From a virus: a DNA stretch of 20,131 nucleotides. A model generated the notes under the pieces. The model saw nothing but the letters and a program-made list of their open reading frames with translations, did not search any database and was not told the origin of the DNA. Below, one piece after another: positions 14,825-20,131 of this stretch (the stretch's first letter is position 1; each line of letters begins with the position of its first letter). The position numbers and the translations under genes are program-made. The DNA is taken from positions 1 to 20,131 of the IMG/VR virus record IMGVR_UViG_3300021961_005926; one strand, 5' to 3'.

Positions 14825-15591
14825 TGATTATGATTATAAACAAGTATTTGATAGTTAGTGGTTGTAGTTGGACAGATAAGAATTATCAGTCAGCTCCACA
14901 TCCCAATCTGAATTGTGATTGGCCAAAATGGCCTGAAATACTAGCAAAAAAACTAAGAATGGAATGTATAAATTTGGCTGAATCAGGACAAGGCCAAGAA
15001 TTTATATATTCATCATTATTAGATACTTTATCGTCTTTCAAACCAATTGAGATTGGATTGGTGATTGCAGCTTGGACAAAATCTTCTCGTAGAGATTTTT
15101 CTTATACCCACAAAAATAAAAAAGGTGAATGGGTTAATGATGATAGTTATATCTTAAAAAGATATAAGACTCGTTGGAATAGTTATTTATTTGATAATAA
15201 AGGAGATGATTATTATTTTTTATATAAATCGCTAAGATATCAATATAGTATTTCAAAAGTATGTGAGGCATTAAATATACCACTTAAACATTTTCAAATG
15301 TTAGAACCCTATGAAACTGCTGACTATGGACTTGCAAAAGAAAATTATAAAAATAATCCTATAAAACGAATTGGTGGCCAAGAATATTATAATACTATGT
15401 TAACTTCACACTATGGAAAATATTTAGATAATAGTCAAAATTTTATAGGATTTCCAGGACAAAAAATGTATGGAGGTCTTAATGGTAGAAATATTATATC
15501 GGATCCGAACGACTATATATCAGACGAGGATGGTCATCCAAACGAAAAAGGACACAAAAAAATAGCGGAGTTTATATATGAAAATTTATAG
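14824..15591 (+). CDS. SGNH-hydrolase-like protein, copy 2
   Basis: 255 residues from ATG 14824, which overlaps the PP-loop stop (TAATG); an upstream in-frame start at 14770 would lie inside the previous gene. YLIVSGCSWTD gives block I (Ser15), INLAESGQGQEFIYSS the block II region, and SDEDGHPNEKGHKKIAEFIY block V with His238 and Asp236 (DxH). It is paralogous to 9299-9991 along the whole length: HPNLNCDWPKWPEILAKKLR against HPDMSCEWLKWPELLAKKLD, IAAW, RRDF and LKHFQM against LHFQM. It has an extra loop (WNSYLFDNKGDDYYF) and a longer region before block V. An esterase or acyltransferase role on a glycan or small molecule is plausible, but the non-standard block V leaves activity uncertain. 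Confidence 0.7.
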   Translation: MIMIINKYLIVSGCSWTDKNYQSAPHPNLNCDWPKWPEILAKKLRMECINLAESGQGQEFIYSSLLDTLSSFKPIEIGLVIAAWTKSSRRDFSYTHKNKKGEWVNDDSYILKRYKTRWNSYLFDNKGDDYYFLYKSLRYQYSISKVCEALNIPLKHFQMLEPYETADYGLAKENYKNNPIKRIGGQEYYNTMLTSHYGKYLDNSQNFIGFPGQKMYGGLNGRNIISDPNDYISDEDGHPNEKGHKKIAEFIYENL

Positions 15592-15650
15592 TGTATCATT
15601 GCAGAAAATTTGACGATACAAAAAACATAATAAATAGAATTGTTAATTGA
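15592..15650 (+). pseudogene. Remnant 3' end of a lost SPASM-like gene copy
   Basis: Between the SGNH stop and the next SPASM-like gene lies a short stretch that, read in the frame ending at TGA 15648-15650, encodes YHCRKFDDTKNIINRIVN. This matches the end of SPASM copy 2 (EHCRK, then FDDTGNIVNKIIN) with ten residues missing between HCRK and FDD. The match in DNA continues to the T-ATG junction: TRA-T-ATG in both places. The leading TGTAT may also match 14050-14054 if 4 bases were lost. It has no start codon and no other part of the gene, so it is a relic of a further copy rather than a functional ORF. Confidence 0.75.
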
Positions 15651-15651
15651 T

Positions 15652-16092
15652 ATGCCAAAGCAAGAACGAGATAAAAGTTTAGAATATAAACCATATAAAC
15701 ATAGGGTTCGTAAACCTCTTCCAAAAGAAATAGAAATGCAACCAAAATGTATGGTTCAAAAAAATAAAGAAAAATCAATTGATACTCAACAGGCAGCAGT
15801 TACAAATAGAGGCCATCTAATTCCTTGTTGTTGGTTAGATGAACATTCAACTTTAAGGCATCCAATTATGATAGAATTATTAAAAGTGAGTAAAATAAGT
15901 GAACATAATTCGATAGAAGATATTTTAAAAACAAATGTGTGGGCTAATTTTGCTAAAAATTTAGCTGAAAATAATATGGATAAAATTTTACCTAGTTGTA
16001 TTTTTCATTGCAGAGAAAGAAATGACAAGGACAAAATAAGAAAAGAAACCTACTTCAAGGACGGAGAAGTTAAAAGTAAAAATATTGTGTAA
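15652..16092 (+). CDS. Free-standing SPASM-like cysteine protein, copy 3 (no adjacent core)
   Basis: 146 residues from ATG 15652 (MPKQERDKSLEYKPYKHRVR); a TTG at 15640 would place the start inside the relic tail. Cys33 (MQPKCM), Cys59-Cys60 (VTNRGHLIPCCWLD), and Cys116 and Cys120 (PSCIFHCRE) match copy 2 in number and spacing. Unlike copies 1 and 2 it has no radical SAM core next to it: upstream is the relic and an SGNH-like gene, downstream the carbamoyltransferase. It could serve one of the two short cores in trans, have its own role, or be left over from rearrangement. It is closest to copy 2, including a 55-bp near-identical block, so these two duplicated more recently than copy 1. Confidence 0.65.
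   Translation: MPKQERDKSLEYKPYKHRVRKPLPKEIEMQPKCMVQKNKEKSIDTQQAAVTNRGHLIPCCWLDEHSTLRHPIMIELLKVSKISEHNSIEDILKTNVWANFAKNLAENNMDKILPSCIFHCRERNDKDKIRKETYFKDGEVKSKNIV
15875..15929 (+). repeat. 55-bp near-identical repeat, copy B
   Basis: Partner of 13922-13976 within SPASM-like copy 3, about 1.95 kb apart in direct orientation. One mismatch by eye (15912). Confidence 0.8.
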
Positions 16093-16098
16093 ACTAAC

Positions 16099-16103
16099 AG
16101 GAG
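16099..16103 (+). promoter_or_regulatory. Strong Shine-Dalgarno site before the carbamoyltransferase
   Basis: AGGAG, 7 nt before ATG 16111. It stands out because most other genes of this operon rely on overlapping stop/start codons and have no recognisable site, so this gene may be translated independently and strongly. Confidence 0.7.
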
Positions 16104-16110
16104 ATATATT

Positions 16111-17613
16111 ATGAAAATTTACAGCGTTGCATTAAATTTACACGACCATAATACATATGATGGTGTATTTCACAATCAAAGAGAGCGTCACACAAGATTT
16201 AAACATAATCTTCCATATCACGCTGAAGCTTATGCTCATCAATCAGATATATTAAATCCTAAAGATTATAGGTTGAATGATGAATTTATTAAAGATTATT
16301 TTAAAAAAAAAGATGATGAAATTTTAGCTTTTACATATACTTATGGTGGTATTAGAAAGGCAAAAGATGAACTTTTTAACACTATATTAAAAGATCATAA
16401 AGAAATACTTAATTATGAGCCTAAAAAGCTTTGGGACTATTATTACAAAGATGGCATTTATTACATAGATCATCATCAATCTCACGCTGCATATGCTTTT
16501 ATAAATTCAGGTTTTAAAGAATCAGATATATTAGCTATAGATGGTATAGGTTCAAAATATAGATGTGTATTTTTTGATAAAGATAAAAATATGATAGATT
16601 TATCTGATAAGTTGCCAATAGGGTGGTTATGGAATCATATGTCAAATCTTACAGGATTTGGAACACTTGGTGCAAGTAAATTAATGGGTAAAGTCGGATA
16701 TGGTAAATTTAATCAATATTATTATAACTTTTTTGATATAGTTTTGTCTGGTCCTATTTTAGAAAAAAAACAAGATTGGCCATTTGCCCCAATATATGGT
16801 ATTGATGATCTTGCTTACACACTTCAACAGTTTACCATTGACAAACTTAAAGAATTTATATGGCCTTTAAAAAGTTGTGAAAATTTATGTATTGCTGGAG
16901 GTGTGGCATACAACGGTTATATGAATGAAAGATTTACAAAACATTACTTAGGTGAAGTATTTGTACCACCAGCAGTAGGCGATGAAGGACAGGCAATAGG
17001 TACATATCAACACGCAGACTTTACATTAAATCAAAATATACACAAATCCAACACATATGCTGGATTAGAATATGAATATAATGAAGGAGAAAAACTTGAC
17101 TATAAAGAAGTGGCACAAGCAATTGCTGATGGTAAAATAGTAGGATGGTTTCAAGGTAAATCAGAAAGTGGTAATCGTGCATTAGGTAATAGAAGTATAT
17201 TAGCAGATCCACGTAATCCTGACATTAAAGATATTATTAATCACACTATTAAGATGAGAGAAGACTTTAGACCATTCGCACCTGCTGTCTTAGAAGAACA
17301 CTATAAAACATATTTTGATACAAGATTTCCAAGTCCATATATGAGTAGAATATGTAAAGTTAAAACAAATAAAGTGCCAGGTGTAACTCACGTTGATGGA
17401 ACGGCTAGAATACAGACTATAAATAGAAAAGATAATGAAAAGTTTTATAATATAATAAATGAATTTTATAAAATTACTGGCATACCAATGCTATTAAATA
17501 CAAGTTTTAATTGTCAGGAACCTATAGTAGAAACACCTGAACAAGCTATTAGAACTTTTAAAAGAACAGCTTTGGATATATTAGTAATAAATGAAAGGAT
17601 GATGAAAAAATGA
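16111..17613 (+). CDS. NodU/CmcH-family carbamoyltransferase
   Basis: 500 residues. The N-terminal Kae1-like domain has YYIDHHQSHAAYAFINSGF with the metal-binding HHxxHA (His121, 122, 125), then ILAIDGIG, SNLTGFGTLGASKLMG and CIAGGVAYNGYMNERF. The C-terminal YrdC-like part has GKSESGNRALGNRSILADPR, KMREDFRPFAPAVLEEHY, THVDGTARIQTI and TGIPMLLNTSFN, all canonical. Family members (NodU, TobZ, CmcH) use carbamoyl phosphate and ATP to carbamoylate a hydroxyl group on a sugar or antibiotic, via carbamoyl-adenylate. All blocks are present and length is slightly below the 550-600 usual in bacteria, so it is probably active. It has a good AGGAG site. Its stop overlaps the PP-loop gene start as ATGA. 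The acceptor is unknown; the neighbouring aminotransferase and glycosyltransferases suggest a sugar. Confidence 0.9.
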   Translation: MKIYSVALNLHDHNTYDGVFHNQRERHTRFKHNLPYHAEAYAHQSDILNPKDYRLNDEFIKDYFKKKDDEILAFTYTYGGIRKAKDELFNTILKDHKEILNYEPKKLWDYYYKDGIYYIDHHQSHAAYAFINSGFKESDILAIDGIGSKYRCVFFDKDKNMIDLSDKLPIGWLWNHMSNLTGFGTLGASKLMGKVGYGKFNQYYYNFFDIVLSGPILEKKQDWPFAPIYGIDDLAYTLQQFTIDKLKEFIWPLKSCENLCIAGGVAYNGYMNERFTKHYLGEVFVPPAVGDEGQAIGTYQHADFTLNQNIHKSNTYAGLEYEYNEGEKLDYKEVAQAIADGKIVGWFQGKSESGNRALGNRSILADPRNPDIKDIINHTIKMREDFRPFAPAVLEEHYKTYFDTRFPSPYMSRICKVKTNKVPGVTHVDGTARIQTINRKDNEKFYNIINEFYKITGIPMLLNTSFNCQEPIVETPEQAIRTFKRTALDILVINERMMKK

Positions 17614-18470
17614 CCAAAAAACAAGACAATAAAGTGAATGAAATTATAGATAACATATTTACAAAAGATATTGATGATATAGTTAAAAATGAAGAATATA
17701 TTGGAATAAGACTTAGTGGTGGTATTGACTCTGCGTTTATGACCTTTTTAACAATGAGAAAGTATCCAAACAAAAAACTTATTCCGATCACAATATATAA
17801 TAAATTAAGACCAGACGCTAGAATTCCTGTAAAAAAAGTTAGAGAATGTCTAAGAATATTAAATCCAGATAGTACTTTACTAGATCCAATAACAGGAGAA
17901 TTTAGTACTGATGGCTATATTTACACAAAAGAAATGCAAGAAAAATGGGAAGAAAGTAATTACACAGATAAATTTCATCCAAAAGATAAATTTCAAAGAA
18001 CTTGGTTTAAAAATTTATTTTTAAGACCTGAGTTTGAAGGAAAATTAAATATACTTTTTTCTGGTGAAACTTTAAATCCTCCCATAGATGTTCAAAAAGA
18101 TTTACTACCAGCATCTCCTTTTCCTGAAGATAGAAATTTAAAAAGACCTAGTCTAATATCTAAATATCGTTGGCCATCTAAAACAGGTCCACATAGATAT
18201 GAGTTTAGACCTTTCCGTAATATGGACAAAAAAGGTGTTGCTGAGTTAGTTAGAGCTACAGGACTTGATAAAATATTACTTCCGCTAACTGAAACTTGTG
18301 AAATGGAAATAACAAATTATGAAAACTATTCACAGATATTTCAATTAACTTACAAAAACCCTGGTACTGAACCTTGTAAACGTTGTTGGCCTTGTAGAGA
18401 AAAATATTGGGCATACGGTCATTATGATTTTTTAGCAAAAGAAACATCAAATATATTTAAAGAACTTTAA
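17610..18470 (+). CDS. PP-loop ATP pyrophosphatase with QueC-like cysteine cluster, copy 2
   Basis: 286 residues. IGIRLSGGIDSAFMTFLTMR contains SGGxDS (36-41). ILFSGETLNPPIDVQKDLLP (about 150) corresponds to AISLGPPLEVQKT of copy 1, and FRPFRNMDKKGVAEL to KPFVNINKSFI. The C-terminal cysteines are Cys230 (TETCEME) and Cys256, 259, 262 in CKRCWPCREKYWAYG: CxxCxxC with a distant fourth Cys, as for a bound zinc. It is about 60 residues longer than copy 1, mainly through an insert around 90-140. The likely chemistry is ATP-dependent activation of a carboxyl or carbonyl group followed by amidation or a related step; the substrate is unknown. The ATG overlaps the carbamoyltransferase stop (ATGA), implying a shared pathway. 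Confidence 0.75.
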   Translation: MTKKQDNKVNEIIDNIFTKDIDDIVKNEEYIGIRLSGGIDSAFMTFLTMRKYPNKKLIPITIYNKLRPDARIPVKKVRECLRILNPDSTLLDPITGEFSTDGYIYTKEMQEKWEESNYTDKFHPKDKFQRTWFKNLFLRPEFEGKLNILFSGETLNPPIDVQKDLLPASPFPEDRNLKRPSLISKYRWPSKTGPHRYEFRPFRNMDKKGVAELVRATGLDKILLPLTETCEMEITNYENYSQIFQLTYKNPGTEPCKRCWPCREKYWAYGHYDFLAKETSNIFKEL

Positions 18471-18495
18471 TATTGAATTATAATTGTATAATAAA

Positions 18496-19092
18496 ATGAA
18501 CATAGATTTGAAATTGTTTAAGAACATAATAAAGGAGGCTAGGCATAATCCTGACCTTTTAGATTCTTATAGTCCTAATCAATTTAGAGCAAAAGAAAAA
18601 TTAATAGATCACGTAAATAACTTAAAGATATTAGACAACAATTCTGAAATAACAATATTTGGAAGTTGGTATGGAAGTATTTTTATACCAGCCTTTAAAC
18701 ACGTAAAAAGAATTACTTTAGTTGATATTGATACTAATGTTATTAATATTTCTAAAAATAGACTATTTGATCACTATAAAAATATAGATTATGTATCTAA
18801 AGATGTTTTTAATTGGGCTGAAGACTCTAGTAGAATTAGAAAAACAGATTTAATTATTAATACGTCTTGCGAACATATGAAATCTATGCGAGAACTTAAA
18901 ATACTAAAAGAAATAAACTGTTATTTTGCTTTCCAGTCTAATAATATGTTTAATATACCAACACATACAAACTGTGTTAACAACATTGATGAATTTAAAG
19001 AACAATTACCAGAAAATGCAAATATTTTGATAGAAGATAAAATTGAAGATGAAAGAGGTACAAGATTTCTTTTAATAGGAGAACTAAAATGA
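18496..19092 (+). CDS. Class I SAM-dependent methyltransferase-like protein
   Basis: 198 residues from ATG 18496; an upstream TTG at 18484 would add four residues. A Rossmann-type SAM site is readable: EITIFGSWYGSIFIPAF (about 52-68) as motif I with G-S-W-Y-G in place of GxGxG, ITLVDID (about 74-80) as motif II with the acidic residues for the SAM ribose, YVSKDVFNW (about 98) and DLIINTSCEHM (about 117-127) as motif IV. The family methylates O, N or C atoms; the acceptor is not indicated. Some phage proteins of this shape are annotated only as methyltransferase-like, so activity is uncertain. It follows the PP-loop gene by 25 nt of very AT-rich DNA, and its stop overlaps the next start (ATGA). 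Confidence 0.62.
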   Translation: MNIDLKLFKNIIKEARHNPDLLDSYSPNQFRAKEKLIDHVNNLKILDNNSEITIFGSWYGSIFIPAFKHVKRITLVDIDTNVINISKNRLFDHYKNIDYVSKDVFNWAEDSSRIRKTDLIINTSCEHMKSMRELKILKEINCYFAFQSNNMFNIPTHTNCVNNIDEFKEQLPENANILIEDKIEDERGTRFLLIGELK

Positions 19093-19949
19093 AAAGAGTA
19101 ATCTATAGTTTATATATTGACATACCTAGAAATGAACTTGATTTATTTGATGAAAAAGTTTTAGGTAAAAATAAAATACCAATAAACTACGCAACAAAAC
19201 ACTCATTTAAAATACATTATCTAAAATTATTAGCTTGTAAGCAAGCATATGCTCACGATATAGGTGTTGACTTTAAGATGTTTGAATATGATAGTGATTT
19301 TATTATTTTTAAAGAAAATTTTAATAAAAAATATCCATTCATAACATCTTATAATATTGTTAATTTTTATAAACTACATCTATTATATAAACTAGCTGAA
19401 GAATATGATGAGATTCTTTACTTAGATTTTGATGTTGTTCCTGTCACAAAAATAAGTTTTTTTAATAAATGGAATTTTAATAATGGGATATGTGTTTATG
19501 ATAATACATACAAAGTACAGAAAATAGAGGTAATATCTGAAAAGACAAACACTATAAGAAGCCCATCATCAAAATATTATAATACTCAAGCTATGTTATT
19601 TGCACATAATCTTAGTATGAAAAACAATGTTATAAACACAGGAATAATAGGAACTAATAGAAAACACTTAGAACAACTAAATTACTTTGGTTCATTTGAA
19701 AGTGATTTATCACTTATGACCGAATTAAAACAAGATACAAGTTTTTTTCCAAAGAAGATAGTTGATTTTTTTGGTTATGATAACGAAACACTTTTTAGTT
19801 TCAAATTAGAACAAAATAAAGTTCCTGTTCAATGGTTAGATTCAGAATGGCATTATTTTTTTAGCTCTCAACAATTCATTCCAAAAGAAACAAAATTAAT
19901 ACACGCTATAAATAAAAATTTTGATTTAATATGGAAACTTTATGATTAA
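19089..19949 (+). CDS. Putative GT-A glycosyltransferase
   Basis: 286 residues, soluble. EEYDEILYLDFDVVPVTKIS (about 104-123) contains the DxD motif (Asp113-Phe-Asp115) that binds the metal and nucleotide sugar in GT-A enzymes, preceded by a helix beginning YKLHLLYKLAEEYD, as in GT8-like and related families. NNVINTGIIGTNRKH (about 185) matches the 'N-x-G-x-x' segment that follows the DxD strand in such enzymes. KETKLIHAINKNF near the C-terminus may supply the late His often found in these families. The sugar donor and acceptor are not predictable. It is translationally coupled to the methyltransferase-like gene (ATGA) and overlaps the next gene by 8 nt. Together with that gene it marks the distal part of the operon as glycan-directed. 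Confidence 0.68.
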   Translation: MKRVIYSLYIDIPRNELDLFDEKVLGKNKIPINYATKHSFKIHYLKLLACKQAYAHDIGVDFKMFEYDSDFIIFKENFNKKYPFITSYNIVNFYKLHLLYKLAEEYDEILYLDFDVVPVTKISFFNKWNFNNGICVYDNTYKVQKIEVISEKTNTIRSPSSKYYNTQAMLFAHNLSMKNNVINTGIIGTNRKHLEQLNYFGSFESDLSLMTELKQDTSFFPKKIVDFFGYDNETLFSFKLEQNKVPVQWLDSEWHYFFSSQQFIPKETKLIHAINKNFDLIWKLYD

Positions 19950-20131
19950 AATATGTACTGTTTATTTTGAAGGTATCTATACACCTGAATATGTTTCAAA
20001 ATTATATAGATCACTAAAAAGAAATAGTACAGTACCTTTTGAATTTATATGTATTAGTGATAATAAAAATATTGAAGCTGATATTGTATTACCATATAAT
20101 CATTTTAGTGAAGTTAAAAAACATTGGCACA
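19942..20131 (+). CDS. Putative glycosyltransferase, cut off by window edge
   Basis: Begins ATG 19942 inside the end of the previous gene (8-nt overlap) and runs open to the right edge; 63 codons are visible. The sequence MIKICTVYFEGIYTPEYVSK, then LYRSLKRNSTVPFEFICISD and IEADIVLPYNHFSE, has the form of a GT-A N-terminus: first strand, a helix 'Y-x-x-x-L-Y-x-S-L-K-R', then 'PFEFxCISD'. Similar openings occur in glycosyltransferase-like genes of marine phages, as I recall. No DxD is reached within the visible part. Confidence 0.6.
   Translation, partial: MIKICTVYFEGIYTPEYVSKLYRSLKRNSTVPFEFICISDNKNIEADIVLPYNHFSEVKKHWH

Noticed and set aside
15610-15640. Possible promoter TTGACG with CATAAT or TAGAAT before SPASM-like copy 3
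   Set aside because: Spacing is 10 or 19 bp, neither suitable, and the sequence is explained as a degenerate gene tail homologous to 14050-14142.
14144-18470. Queuosine or deazaguanine DNA-modification pathway
   Set aside because: The PP-loop proteins resemble QueC in their cysteine cluster, but the radical SAM proteins have CX3CX2C without QueE features and no FolE, QueD or transglycosylase is present in the window.
18479-18492. TATAAT sequences just before the methyltransferase-like gene
   Set aside because: Two TATAAT matches occur in a run of A/T, but no -35 lies at 16-18 bp, and for the nearer one the start of transcription would fall after the ATG. Chance in AT-rich DNA is more likely.
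1-20131. tRNA genes, CRISPR arrays, insertion sequences, integrase or attachment sites
   Set aside because: No regularly spaced repeats, transposase or integrase motifs were seen, and no intergenic gap is longer than about 80 bases, leaving almost no room for tRNAs.

Overview
This window looks like part of a T4-type tailed phage (myovirus-like) from an AT-rich marine host, possibly a SAR11-like or other low-GC alphaproteobacterium; the host is an inference. Reasons for calling it phage: a run of tail-fibre-like proteins with the low-complexity, Gly/Thr/Ser-rich repeats typical of marine myoviruses; three exact copies of the T4-type late promoter octamer TATAAATA in front of genes; tightly packed, overlapping genes; and auxiliary genes usual in such phages (radical SAM, 2OG-Fe(II) oxygenase, nitroreductase, carbamoyltransferase, glycosyltransferases). 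No capsid, terminase, polymerase, tRNA, integrase or insertion sequence is visible.

Layout. (1) 1-4247, minus strand: virion module of six genes (one cut by the left edge) with strong Shine-Dalgarno sites and late promoters at 3611-3618 and 4253-4260. (2) 4303-5913, plus strand: a complete TonB-dependent outer-membrane receptor with signal peptide, behind its own sigma70-like promoter. (3) 5910-7603, minus strand: an ATGA-coupled pair, an aspartyl/asparaginyl-hydroxylase-like 2OG-Fe(II) oxygenase followed by a class-B-like radical SAM protein, under a late promoter. Divergent from it is a nitroreductase-like gene (7631-8287). (4) 8366 to the right edge, plus strand: about fifteen tightly coupled genes behind a perfect consensus sigma70 promoter (TTGACA, 17 bp, TATAAT at 8288-8316). 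It holds a GT-B-like protein, two SGNH-like proteins, a DegT/StrS PLP aminotransferase, three radical SAM proteins (two lacking a C-terminal domain), three free-standing SPASM-like cysteine proteins, two PP-loop ATPases with a QueC-like C-terminal cysteine cluster, a NodU/CmcH carbamoyltransferase, a SAM methyltransferase-like protein and two GT-A-like glycosyltransferases.

How the genes may work together (inference). The large plus-strand operon has the parts of a tailoring pathway: aminotransfer, carbamoylation, ATP-dependent amidation or adenylation, radical chemistry, acyl-ester chemistry, methylation and glycosyl transfer. Surface-glycan or small-molecule tailoring fits best; a nucleotide modification cannot be excluded. 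Several families occur in two or three copies, and a degenerate gene tail lies at 15592-15650, so the operon has grown and been reshuffled by tandem duplication. The most unusual points are the split radical SAM/SPASM family with its remnant, the receptor gene on a phage genome, and four start codons lying exactly 5 nt from a promoter -10 element, which predicts leaderless mRNAs. All assignments come from reading motifs by eye; no database search was possible.
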